Shown here piece by piece: positions 56,348-64,000 of a stretch of 64,000 nucleotides of DNA. How positions within the stretch are numbered: position 1 is the stretch's first letter; the number at the start of each line of letters is the position of its first letter. Source of the DNA: CAZBAF01 sp964490245. Lineage in GTDB: Bacteria > Patescibacteriota > Saccharimonadia > Saccharimonadales > JACDBH01. Made by a program: the position numbers and the translations under genes. The notes below the pieces were generated by a model. That model was given only the letters and a program-made list of their open reading frames with translations, did not search any database and was not told where the DNA came from. The stretch lies in NCBI GenBank assembly GCA_964490245.1, contig CAZBAF010000002.1:1-64000 (forward strand), in the 5' to 3' direction.

Positions 56348-58039
56348 TCATTTCTTGACCTCGGCTTCCTGCTTGACCTCTGTAACCGTGCCATCCTTAT
56401 CGACCTGGATGGGGCGAACCTCGGCGTCTTCTTCTTTGTCGGCGGTGTTTTTCTGCTTGGCCTCTTCGAGTGCCTTCTTGGCTTCTGCTTCGTCTTTGTT
56501 TTGGGCAGTTTCAGCCGGCTTATCACCTGCGGCCGCATCATCGGCCTTTGGGGTTTCGGCCGGGGCAGCAGCGTCCGCCTGCGGCGTAGTCGGCGCCGGA
56601 GTTGCCGTCGCCAGCAGACAATCATTCTGCAGCTGGTCGCGAACACGCTTAAAGGTCTCGTCATTGTCGTCCGTCACCTGCTTGGCTGCCTCGCGGACTT
56701 TTTCTTTCATTTTCTTGACGTCAAGCAGGGCCGTGTCATCCATGTTCAGCACAATGTCGAACATTAGCTGCTGCTCCATAAAGTTATAGGTGACCGTCGG
56801 CGGCTGGTTAAAAATCTCAAGAATACTCTTACCGCGCGCCAGATCCTTATGGGCGCTCAGGGCCAACTCAGATCCAAAGTGTGCATATTCCTCGGCCTGA
56901 CGATAGGTGGCCAGCGCTTTCATGGCAGCCACAGTGTGGCCTTTTTGGCGTTTGTTCTGCCCTACGCCGCCAACACGCGTCACACTTAGACCGGTTGATA
57001 CCGCCGGCCGGTTTCCGCTTAAAAACACCTGCAGGTCCATGATCCACTGTCCGTCAGTGATTGACATAATGTTGGTCGGCAGATAGGCGGTAATGTCGTT
57101 ATTGGGGGTCAGCACCAGCGGCAGACAGGTTAGTGTCTTATGATTGCGGGCCAGCTTACCGGCCCGCTCCAGCAGACTGGAGTGCGCATAGAACATGTCG
57201 CCCGGGTACGAATCACGTCCGGGACTGGTATTGGACATCAACGCGACTTCGCGATACGCCTGGGCGTGGCTGGTCAGATCGTCATAAATAATCAGTGTCT
57301 CCTGATCACACACCTGCCACAGATATTCCGCCATGGCGCAGCCAACATACGGCGCCAGGTAGGTCATAATTAGCGATTCGAACAATGTCGACACGATAAC
57401 AATGGTGTTTTTTAGCGAGTCGGTGTCGTTTAAGCGGGTCATCAGCTCATCAATGTCGCTGCGGCGCTTGGCAATCAGCACATAGACAGTGATAATATCA
57501 GTACTTTTCTGATTAATGGCAATCTGGGTGGCCAGGGCGGTCTTGCCGGTTTTATTATCACCCAGGATAGCCAAACGCTGCCCGCGCACAATCGGGAACA
57601 GGCCGTCTACCGCGACCACACCGGTCTCGAGCTGTAGATCCAGCATTTCACGCTCAAAAATCGGCGGTGCCGGATTGAACACCGGCCAAACATCATCAAC
57701 CGCAATCGGGCCTTTTCCGTCCAGCGGCTCGCCCATAACGTTCACCACCCGACCGACAAAATCCTTGCCCACCTTGGTCACCAATTTGTCGTACTGCGTC
57801 ACGGCAACCATGCCAACCTTTAGTTTCTCAGTTCCCAAATGCAGCACCAGCACGTGATCATCCAGAACATGGTGGATGAACCCCTTGCTACCGTCCTCAA
57901 ACATGACAATGGCGTGGGCATTAGCCGGCTGCAGACCTTTCACCATAATGATGTACTGGTTGACTCCAATCACCTCACCGACAGGATTGCCCTGCTCGAT
58001 CAGCTTTTGAAAGTGTTTGTTTGTCCCGGCCTCGCTCAT
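56348..58039 (-). CDS. atpA: ATP synthase alpha subunit with charged C-terminal tail
   Basis: 563 residues. P-loop GDNKTGKTAL (about 160-169), YDDLTSHAQAYREVALM, and SLLERAGKLARNHKT are family signatures. The last 60 residues or so (from about 505) are rich in Ala, Glu and Lys and go beyond the usual end. It overlaps atpH by four bases. Confidence 0.97.
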   Translation of the reverse strand: MSEAGTNKHFQKLIEQGNPVGEVIGVNQYIIMVKGLQPANAHAIVMFEDGSKGFIHHVLDDHVLVLHLGTEKLKVGMVAVTQYDKLVTKVGKDFVGRVVNVMGEPLDGKGPIAVDDVWPVFNPAPPIFEREMLDLQLETGVVAVDGLFPIVRGQRLAILGDNKTGKTALATQIAINQKSTDIITVYVLIAKRRSDIDELMTRLNDTDSLKNTIVIVSTLFESLIMTYLAPYVGCAMAEYLWQVCDQETLIIYDDLTSHAQAYREVALMSNTSPGRDSYPGDMFYAHSSLLERAGKLARNHKTLTCLPLVLTPNNDITAYLPTNIMSITDGQWIMDLQVFLSGNRPAVSTGLSVTRVGGVGQNKRQKGHTVAAMKALATYRQAEEYAHFGSELALSAHKDLARGKSILEIFNQPPTVTYNFMEQQLMFDIVLNMDDTALLDVKKMKEKVREAAKQVTDDNDETFKRVRDQLQNDCLLATATPAPTTPQADAAAPAETPKADDAAAGDKPAETAQNKDEAEAKKALEEAKQKNTADKEEDAEVRPIQVDKDGTVTEVKQEAEVKK

Positions 58040-58776
58040 GCCGCAGCCTCCTGCCCAGGCTGGGCTGGCGCCGCAGACTCTGCCGGCGCTTCAACCGGTG
58101 CCATCATGCCACCACCATCGGCCGCAGGTGTTGATAGACCTTCGTCAAGCCGCTCTATTGCCTTGACCAGCTTGATCTTGGTTTTTTCAAAGCGGCCGCG
58201 AAAACTGAAATCAAAAAACTTATTTGTCGTCCGTACCGTACAGCCGGCCGCCAGCTCGGGCCGCAAACCGACCGTCAGCAGCGTGTAGGCATGCAGGTTG
58301 GCGCGGTACCACTCCAGCAGCTTGGCGGTAAAATCACTGCTTGCCTCTGACGGAAAGCTCATATGGACAACCGGCGCCTTGGTCTTAAGCTGGGTCAAAA
58401 ACGCCTTGAGCTTATCCCGGTCTTCGGCATGGATCATATTCAAACCATTAGCCTGCGACAGGCTGTCGAGTACCAGACTGAGTGTGGGCAGCGGCTTGTC
58501 CTTGCTGCCGCGCAGGCCCTCCTGGTGAAAAAAATCGTTGATTTTGTCTATCTCGCGGAGTGCTTTGCCCACATCACTGCGCGACACTACCGCTGTTGGC
58601 AAAACCAGGCCGGCCGGCTGCGCCGGCGACGCATTTGCCTGAGGCGCTACCGGCTCAGCCGCCGGCAGCGACGCATCAGAGTCCGTCACCTGGGGACGGC
58701 CCATGGCCTGCTGACGGTCATAATGAGCCGCCTGCGAAGCCTGAGGCTGGTGCTGATTGCGGGTCTCAGGCGCCAC
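58036..58776 (-). CDS. atpH: ATP synthase delta subunit-like
   Basis: 246 residues. A Gln/Pro/Ala-rich disordered N-terminus (1-75), a helical part, then the delta C-terminal domain (VHMSFPSEASSDFTAKLLEW; GLRPELAAGCTVRTTNKFFDFSFRGRF). Delta links F1 to the b stalk. Longer than classical delta (about 180). Overlaps atpF by 11 bases. Confidence 0.8.
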   Translation of the reverse strand: MAPETRNQHQPQASQAAHYDRQQAMGRPQVTDSDASLPAAEPVAPQANASPAQPAGLVLPTAVVSRSDVGKALREIDKINDFFHQEGLRGSKDKPLPTLSLVLDSLSQANGLNMIHAEDRDKLKAFLTQLKTKAPVVHMSFPSEASSDFTAKLLEWYRANLHAYTLLTVGLRPELAAGCTVRTTNKFFDFSFRGRFEKTKIKLVKAIERLDEGLSTPAADGGGMMAPVEAPAESAAPAQPGQEAAA

Positions 58777-59395
58777 TCCTGATATCCTCCACCATCACCT
58801 CCTTGTTAGCCTCCAGCTCGCCCAGGATATATTCAAGCTGATCACTCAGATCAATTTCGCTGCCGATTGCATCCAGGACATAGTGGTTAACAATCTCCCC
58901 CATATTCTCTTCAAAACGCTTGATCAGCCGTTCGCGCTGTGCGTCAACCTCGGCCTGGAGTTTCTGGCGCAGAATCTGCCGCTCCTCCTCAAGCGCCACC
59001 TGAGTCTTCTGCATCGCATCCATTGCCTGCTTTTTGGCATCCTCAATTGACTGCTCGTATTTGGCAAATTCCTCCTGCAGGGTTTTGGTGATCTCCTGCT
59101 TCATGTACTCGTTGATCTGACTGGTTGTCAGACGCAGATCCTGCTGCAGGAACATGGCGTTCTCGCCGATGATTTTCTCAAAATGCAGGCGGCCGCGGTT
59201 ACGCAGCTCCTCGCGGAATTCATCGTTAAAGATACGCTCAACATCCTCATCAGCTGCCTGAACCAGTTCGTCTTTTGGATTGGTGCCTTTTTTGCCGGCC
59301 GGCGGCGCCGAACCAAGCCGCATAGCCACCCACACAAATGCCAGGGCAGTCATTGACAGCGCCCCTATTACCAGTCCCAGCCCCCATGTGTTCAT
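58766..59395 (-). CDS. atpF: ATP synthase b subunit-like peripheral stalk
   Basis: 209 residues. One N-terminal helix (LGLVIGALSMTALAFVWVAM), then a long charged coiled coil (about 45-175) and a C-terminal tail (IVNHYVLDAIGSEIDLSDQLEYIL). First F1-linked gene of the operon; the 148 bases before it (59396-59543) hold no gene. Confidence 0.8.
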   Translation of the reverse strand: MNTWGLGLVIGALSMTALAFVWVAMRLGSAPPAGKKGTNPKDELVQAADEDVERIFNDEFREELRNRGRLHFEKIIGENAMFLQQDLRLTTSQINEYMKQEITKTLQEEFAKYEQSIEDAKKQAMDAMQKTQVALEEERQILRQKLQAEVDAQRERLIKRFEENMGEIVNHYVLDAIGSEIDLSDQLEYILGELEANKEVMVEDIRSGA

Positions 59396-59543
59396 GTTCT
59401 TCTGCCCACCATTCTGCCTTATCTGTCCTTATGCATTGCGTACCCTGATGCAGCCCGAGCCAAAAACAGCGCCGCGGAATCAGCATGATTCCCATCGGTA
59501 CCGGTTTTTACCCAAACTGTGCAACGTACGTAAGTCATAATGC

Positions 59544-60389
59544 TTATGCTCTTAGTAGTAAATATACCCCAACAACGCTGATAATGAAAACGATTAGACT
59601 GGTAAATATCACCTGAAGCAGACTTTTGAGAATACTTTTTTTGCTTAAAGGGTTGCGCCCGATAGCAATAATACTGCTGCGGATACCGGCATACAGGATT
59701 GCACCGGCAATGAAGGCACCAATCACGAATATTGCTGCACTTATATAGACTTTGGCCGGGCTGAGCGACTTGCCGGCGATAGCCTGTCCCAGACGGCCCA
59801 GCCATTCCGGCGTCACCGCGGCGCTTTTACTTAAAGGATTGCTGCCGATGGCAATATCCATCTGTATGCGGCCGATATTGACAGTGCGGGTATTGCCCTG
59901 CGTGTCAGTCAGCGTACTGGTGCCAACAACGCTGTCCTTGCCGTTAAAACCGGTTACTGCCCGGCCGACAATCTCGCTCTGCTCATACGTCGCCCTCATT
60001 CCTATGCCGTTGAGAGCCGAGACGGTAATGTATTCGGTGGGATTAATGGCCCCCTCCTGATCGCTGACCAGTACATCATATCTTCCGACCGTGGCCACAA
60101 ATGCCTGTTCTTCTTCGCCGGAAATAGTAATCGGGGATTCATTGGCGTCCACCACCACACCTAAGATACGGTCCAGCTGATCGACGCTGATGGGCTCTAC
60201 CTTGTTAGGTTCGCCCTCTTTTATGCCGACGATCATGCCGCGCTGCAGGACTTCGTCTGTGCCGTACCCCTGCGTCACGCTTTGTGCCAGCGTTGCGCCG
60301 GTGATATTGGCAACGATCAGAAAAGCCAGCGCAATGCCCGACATACACCGCTTAAAGGTCAGTAATTGCCTGATTTTGATACGTAACAT
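59544..60389 (-). CDS. Secreted beta-domain protein ending in a subunit c-like hairpin
   Basis: 281 residues. Signal peptide (GIALAFLIVANITGATLA), an extracellular beta domain (about 50-150, with ILGVVVDANESPITISG and TEYITVSALNGIGMRATYE like modules of CPR surface proteins), a segment DIAIGSNPLSKSAAV, and two C-terminal helices joined by the loop SIIAIGRNPLSKKSILK. The hairpin and its R-x-P loop resemble ATP synthase subunit c, and the gene lies just before atpF where c belongs. Helix 2 (LLQVIFTSLIVFIISVVGVYLLL) has no Glu or Asp, so it could not carry ions in the usual way. Function unknown. Confidence 0.65.
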   Translation of the reverse strand: MLRIKIRQLLTFKRCMSGIALAFLIVANITGATLAQSVTQGYGTDEVLQRGMIVGIKEGEPNKVEPISVDQLDRILGVVVDANESPITISGEEEQAFVATVGRYDVLVSDQEGAINPTEYITVSALNGIGMRATYEQSEIVGRAVTGFNGKDSVVGTSTLTDTQGNTRTVNIGRIQMDIAIGSNPLSKSAAVTPEWLGRLGQAIAGKSLSPAKVYISAAIFVIGAFIAGAILYAGIRSSIIAIGRNPLSKKSILKSLLQVIFTSLIVFIISVVGVYLLLRA

Positions 60390-60438
60390 GCTTACGTCTA
60401 ATTCTACAGCTGTTTACCCGTAAGCACAACCGCAGCGT

Positions 60439-61587
60439 CTACCGCAGTACAGAGGCGAGCGCTTTGAGCAGGGCGCTGACTGCTGCCTGATCGGTCTGGC
60501 GGCCAAAGGTGATCCTGAGCGAACTGCGGGCCGCCTCGTCGGGCAGGCCGATGGCGCCCAGCACATGTGACGGCTCATCAGAGCTGGCACTGCAGGCCGA
60601 ACCGGTCGCAACCATCATGCCGCGCTCGTCCAGCTCCATCAGCAGACGCTCGTTATCGGCGCCCGGGATGGTTATGTGCACGTTATTGGGCAGACGATGC
60701 GAACGGCTGCCATTGATACGTATATCGCTCCTGATGCTTGTCAGTTTGTCGAAAAAATCCGCCTGAAGCGCCTGCAGGCGCTCGGCTTCGGCTGTACGCA
60801 GACTCTGGGCTTCGGCCAGAGCAGCGCCAAAACCGGCAATTGCCGGAACGTTTTCTGTGCCGCTGCGCCAGCCCCTCTCCTGACCGCCGCCCAAAATCTG
60901 CGGCTTCAAAAGCACGCCACTCTTTACATACAAAATACCGGACTGCTTGGGCCCATAGATTTTGCCACCGTTCAGTGTCATCAGATCCACGCCGAGACTG
61001 TTGACAAGCAGCGGCAGATAGTTTGCCGCCTGACAGGCGTCAGTGTGCACATACAGCGGCAACTGCCGGCCAGCGCCCGATTGATTGGCGCGCTCGGCAC
61101 GGATTTTCTTAACAAGTGCGGCAATGTCACGCAGCGGCTGGATGGTGCCGATCTCGTTATTGGCGTACATGATACTTATCAGTACGGTGTCGTCATCAAT
61201 CAGCTGCTCAAGCCTGGTTAGATTAATGCGTCCGTCGGGGTCAACCGGGGCGATTTTGTGATCATAATTGCCCGCTGGTGCCAGTACCGAATCGTGTTCG
61301 ATAGCGCTCACCACACAGTTTTTGCCGGCAAAATGCTGCATCACGCCCTGAATAGCCAGATTATTGGCCTCAGTCCCGCCGGCGGTAAAAACCACCTCTG
61401 TCGGCCTGCACCCGAGCAGCGAGGCCACCTCTGTACGTACGCTATATATAGCGTGCCCTACGTTCTGAGACGCTATATATAGCGCCGACGGGTTATAAAA
61501 CTGCTCAGAAAAATACGGCTGCATGGCTGCCAGCGCCGTATCGCTGAGTGGTGTTGCTGCTGCGTAATCAAAGTAAAGAATGTTCAT
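60439..61587 (-). CDS. Cysteine desulfurase (NifS/IscS type)
   Basis: 382 residues from ATG 61587; the longer frame begins in repeat-like DNA. YFDYAAATPLS, TAGGTEANNLAI, PLP Lys in LNGGKIYGPKQSG, and active Cys in ATGSACSASSDEPSHVL. It releases sulfur from cysteine; with no Fe-S scaffold gene nearby, supply to MnmA for tRNA thiolation is the simplest role. Two palindromes lie inside the gene at 61439-61485. Confidence 0.93.
   Translation of the reverse strand: MNILYFDYAAATPLSDTALAAMQPYFSEQFYNPSALYIASQNVGHAIYSVRTEVASLLGCRPTEVVFTAGGTEANNLAIQGVMQHFAGKNCVVSAIEHDSVLAPAGNYDHKIAPVDPDGRINLTRLEQLIDDDTVLISIMYANNEIGTIQPLRDIAALVKKIRAERANQSGAGRQLPLYVHTDACQAANYLPLLVNSLGVDLMTLNGGKIYGPKQSGILYVKSGVLLKPQILGGGQERGWRSGTENVPAIAGFGAALAEAQSLRTAEAERLQALQADFFDKLTSIRSDIRINGSRSHRLPNNVHITIPGADNERLLMELDERGMMVATGSACSASSDEPSHVLGAIGLPDEAARSSLRITFGRQTDQAAVSALLKALASVLR
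61439..61485. repeat. Two palindromes inside the cysteine desulfurase gene
   Basis: ACGCTATATATAGCGT (61439-61454, 16-base perfect palindrome) and ACGCTATATATAGCGC (61470-61485). Same core as the three sites in mnmA. Confidence 0.8.
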
Positions 61588-61603
61588 GTGGTTATAGTCT
61601 ATA

Positions 61604-61645
61604 GGTAATAGATGATAGATAATAGGTAGCAAATAATCTATTACC
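61604..61645. repeat. 10-bp inverted repeat in spacer
   Basis: GGTAATAGAT (61604-61613) and its complement (61636-61645) with AATAGATAATAG-type sequence between and after. It separates the desulfurase gene from the gene upstream. Confidence 0.6.
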
Positions 61646-61659
61646 TATTACCCATTACC

Positions 61660-62037
61660 CTAAAGGTACGGGGCGTAAAGTGCGTGGATACGCTGCCGGT
61701 ATTCCTGGGCGGCTGCCTGCAGCCGTTCGGCCTCAGCCCGGGTAACGCGCTGATAGGCCTGACCATCCTGAGCCTTCAAAATACCGTTTGGCCGCACATC
61801 ATAACGCGTGGTGCGGACCCGCCGCTTACCGCTTGAGTCAGTCCATTCCTCGTGCCAGATCCAGGTTCGTTCGTCCAGACAAAAAAACTCACGGCGCGTT
61901 CCTGCCGGCACCGGGCCGAACAGCTCTCCGCCGATTTTGGCCTCGCGGCGAATGAGCGCACGGTACAGCTCGGCGGCACGCTCTTCGTGGCGCTGACTCT
62001 TGCGCGATCCGATCACTTTTTTAAGCAGCGAAGCCAT
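61660..62037 (-). CDS. Hypothetical protein
   Basis: 125 residues from ATG 62037, which overlaps the upstream gene by 17 bases. Basic N-terminus, GGELFGPVPAGTRREFFCLDERTWIWHEEW in the middle, and a helical C-terminus. No family recognised; soluble. Confidence 0.65.
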   Translation of the reverse strand: MASLLKKVIGSRKSQRHEERAAELYRALIRREAKIGGELFGPVPAGTRREFFCLDERTWIWHEEWTDSSGKRRVRTTRYDVRPNGILKAQDGQAYQRVTRAEAERLQAAAQEYRQRIHALYAPYL

Positions 62038-62434
62038 AGGAGGTGTTGTCCCTGTCATCTTGCTCGCGGACAGCTTCCGGCTGGGCTGCCAGCAGCCGCC
62101 GCGCCTCGGCAATACGCCGCTGCCTGTCGGCTTCGTCCGGTGTCAATGTCTTATCAGTCGGCACTGTCTCTGTCTGGCCGGTCTGCTGCGGCAGCGGATA
62201 CTCAGCCGTAGTCTTAGGGGCAAAATCAGCTGCAGGTCTTTCATTAACCAGGCCGTACTTGGGCACAAAATCAACGGTCGTACCCAGCGCCGGCTGGCCA
62301 ATGGTGTCGTGAGGCGTGCCGAACAACACTGCGTCAGCTATGTATGCCACGGCAGCATCGGCAATCTCCGCCCTGACCTGCATGGGCGTTTTGTCCGGCG
62401 TCTGTTCTGGTGAGTAAGAAGTGGTTCCGTTCAT
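62021..62434 (-). CDS. Hypothetical protein
   Basis: 137 residues, Pro/Thr/Ala-rich and probably partly disordered, with a helix at about 18-40 and a charged helix near 100-120. It overlaps tatD by four bases and the next gene by 17, so the three are co-translated. Function unknown. Confidence 0.65.
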   Translation of the reverse strand: MNGTTSYSPEQTPDKTPMQVRAEIADAAVAYIADAVLFGTPHDTIGQPALGTTVDFVPKYGLVNERPAADFAPKTTAEYPLPQQTGQTETVPTDKTLTPDEADRQRRIAEARRLLAAQPEAVREQDDRDNTSYGFAA

Positions 62435-63228
62435 ATACTGAATAATTTACGTGCGTTCGCAGTAGTGACGGCGGCCAGATCTTCGAGCTTTTCACCCCGT
62501 AAATCTGCCAAAAACTCCGCAACCGTCCGCACATGCTTAGGCTCACAGATTTTACCACGATACGGGGCCGGGGTCAAGAAAGGCGCGTCTGTTTCAAGGA
62601 GTAATTTGCCAAGCGGTACGGCTTTTGCTGCCGCCAGCTGATCAGCGCGTTTTGTAAAAGTCATAATACCATTCAGACCCACATAAAGACCGCGTGACAG
62701 AATCTTTTCCAAATCGGCTCTATCAGACGTAAAGCTATGTACCACGCCCTGGACGCCCTGGTAATCATCAAGGATGGCAAAAAAGTCGTCAAATGCTTGC
62801 CCAGCATCTCCCGCTGAGGCTGCGGCATCCCGTACATGAAAAATAAGGGGCAGCTTATGCTCTAGCGCCAACTCCAGCTGATAGCGAAACAGCTTTTTCT
62901 GATCAGCCCGCGGTGAGTGCTCGTAATAATAATCCAGCCCTGTCTCGCCGATCGCCACAACTTTCGGTTTGGCAGCCAGGCCGCGGAATCGCTGTAATGC
63001 CTGCCGGTTATCGGCATACTGCGCCGCCTCATGCGGATGCAGACCGATGCTGGCCCAGACATTTTCATAGCGGGCCGCAAACTCGGGTGCAGCCGCCGAA
63101 TTCGGCAGATCACACCCTACTACCAGCATCCTGTTCACCCCGGCCTGTACCGCATTCTGAATCACTTCATCAACGTCCAGGGGATAATCAGCGAACTGGA
63201 TATGGCAGTGGGTATCTGTCAGCTCCAT
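62431..63228 (-). CDS. TatD family metal-dependent hydrolase (DNase)
   Basis: 265 residues. TIM-barrel metal ligands: TDTHCHIQF, IGETGLDYYYEHS, FHVRDA, VVHSFTSD, LLLETDAPFLTP. TatD enzymes are 3'-5' nucleases or deacylases. It lies 12 bases after metG, a common pairing in bacteria. Confidence 0.93.
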   Translation of the reverse strand: MELTDTHCHIQFADYPLDVDEVIQNAVQAGVNRMLVVGCDLPNSAAAPEFAARYENVWASIGLHPHEAAQYADNRQALQRFRGLAAKPKVVAIGETGLDYYYEHSPRADQKKLFRYQLELALEHKLPLIFHVRDAAASAGDAGQAFDDFFAILDDYQGVQGVVHSFTSDRADLEKILSRGLYVGLNGIMTFTKRADQLAAAKAVPLGKLLLETDAPFLTPAPYRGKICEPKHVRTVAEFLADLRGEKLEDLAAVTTANARKLFSI

Positions 63229-63240
63229 GGCGCCCTCGTA

Positions 63241-64000
63241 TTATGATTTATCTTTAGCGGTGTAATTCTCGATCTTCGGAAACAGAACGTTCTGAGGCTT
63301 GTGCAATATGCCGGCGGCAAAAATGTTTTTGATCGCCTGGGCAGTGTCCGGCAGGAAGGGGCTTAGCAGATCGGCTATCTCCAGCAGGTAGCCTGCAATA
63401 TAAGCCAAAACCTCGCGCAGGTGTTCTTTGTCTTCGCCTTTGGCTATGACCCAGGGCTTTTGTTCTTCGATGTACTGATTCAGGCTCCGGATACGCTCCC
63501 AGACATCATCCAGCGCCCGGTCAAACCGGCAGTTTCTGATCGCTTCATGAAACTCGGCTACATCATGCCCGGCCGCAGGGATGTCGCCGATCAGGCCATC
63601 CTGGTATTTATCAATCATGACAATCGTGCGCTGCACGACATTACCCAGCTCGTTGGCAAGCTCGGTGTTGTAGGCGGTTTCAAACGCCTCCCAGCTGAAG
63701 TCGCCGTCGCCATAGCTTGGTATGTGCCGCAAGAAGTAGTAGCGGAAAGCATCAACGCCGTATTCCTTGACAATATCTGCCGGCAAAACCACATTGCCCA
63801 GTGACTTGCTCATTTTCTGACCAGAAACATTCACAAAACCATGCACATACAGACTTTTTGGCAGAGGCAGCCCCAAAGCCAGCAAAATACCCGGCCAGAT
63901 GGCGGCATGAAAACGTATAATATCCTTGCCAATTACCTGAACATCAGCCGGCCAGAATTTTTTAAAATCGCTATGCTCGGGATAGCCTAAGACCGTTATG
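63241..64000 (-). CDS. metG: Methionyl-tRNA synthetase, C-terminal part (runs off the window)
   Basis: The frame is open to the window edge, so the 5' part lies beyond 64000. WPADVQVIGKDIIRFHAA, LYVHGFVNVSGQKMSKSLGN (KMSKS loop) and the anticodon-binding helices are present. It ends soon after these, so the C-terminal tRNA-binding (EMAP-like) domain of some MetRS is absent. Confidence 0.95.
   Translation of the reverse strand, partial: ITVLGYPEHSDFKKFWPADVQVIGKDIIRFHAAIWPGILLALGLPLPKSLYVHGFVNVSGQKMSKSLGNVVLPADIVKEYGVDAFRYYFLRHIPSYGDGDFSWEAFETAYNTELANELGNVVQRTIVMIDKYQDGLIGDIPAAGHDVAEFHEAIRNCRFDRALDDVWERIRSLNQYIEEQKPWVIAKGEDKEHLREVLAYIAGYLLEIADLLSPFLPDTAQAIKNIFAAGILHKPQNVLFPKIENYTAKDKS

Overview
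This is a chromosomal segment of a reduced-genome bacterium, most likely Candidatus Saccharibacteria (TM7) or a close Patescibacteria/CPR relative. I infer this from gene content and protein style; no 16S gene is present. The code is standard: many genes end in TGA. The pointers are an F1-type ATP synthase operon with unusual subunits, two tandem LysM-CHAP wall hydrolases, a short AlaRS, a short UvrC, FtsA/MltG/RuvX in one run, and many secreted beta-rich proteins of unknown function. Genes are tightly packed and often overlap by 1-17 bases. Many have a TATAAT-like -10 box ending 6-8 bases before the start codon and no ribosome binding site, so leaderless mRNAs appear common.

Layout. 1-480 is a gene-free stretch with degenerate tRNA 3'-end-like sequences and hairpins. 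490-5541 is an accessory run of single-promoter genes: an LD-carboxypeptidase/MccF-like peptidase, an HNH-like protein, a RibD-C reductase, DUF1801, an HhH protein, a VOC protein and DUF2975. 5608-7200 is a CapA-like phosphoesterase. 7308-7625 holds tRNA-Cys and two tRNA-Leu genes. 7787-10546 is a 2.6-kb interval (pilin-like gene, FAD oxidase) bounded by a 62-bp direct repeat of the tRNA-Leu(CAG) 3' end plus terminator. 10789-15938 is uvrC-pepP-holin-like-secG-SBP. 16169-25929 holds trhO, an ABC exporter, rplY, dedA, uvrA, two unknown genes and small membrane proteins.

25910-26913 is a wrecked locus: a truncated surface protein abuts the C-terminal half of a sortase. 27040-39609 is a long minus-strand run (exonuclease I, obgE, two LysM-CHAP proteins, mltG, ruvX, an unknown membrane protein, ftsA-like, alaS). 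39763-39791 is a consensus promoter with no gene in front of it. 39821-45490 holds a sugar dehydrogenase-like protein, two phage-tail-like proteins and mnmA. 45514-46242 is a 729-bp RAYT (Y1 transposase) element with 39-bp terminal inverted repeats.

46251-51834 is a cluster of secreted proteins that looks like a distant version of the WxL/DUF916 surface complexes of Firmicutes. 52078-53181 is a membrane-anchored fibre-like protein. 53664-59395 is the atp operon (b, delta, alpha, gamma, beta, epsilon in transcription order). Genes for subunits a and c are not seen; the position of c is filled by a secreted protein ending in a c-like two-helix hairpin without the ion-binding carboxylate. 60439-64000 holds a cysteine desulfurase, two small unknown genes, a TatD nuclease and the 3' part of metG.

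Themes. Three proteins act on tRNA wobble uridine 34 (TrhO, MnmA, cysteine desulfurase as sulfur donor). Two of them, mnmA and the desulfurase gene, carry similar intragenic palindromes. The best candidates for something undescribed are the c-like subunit in the atp operon, the WxL-like surface cluster, and the shared palindromes.
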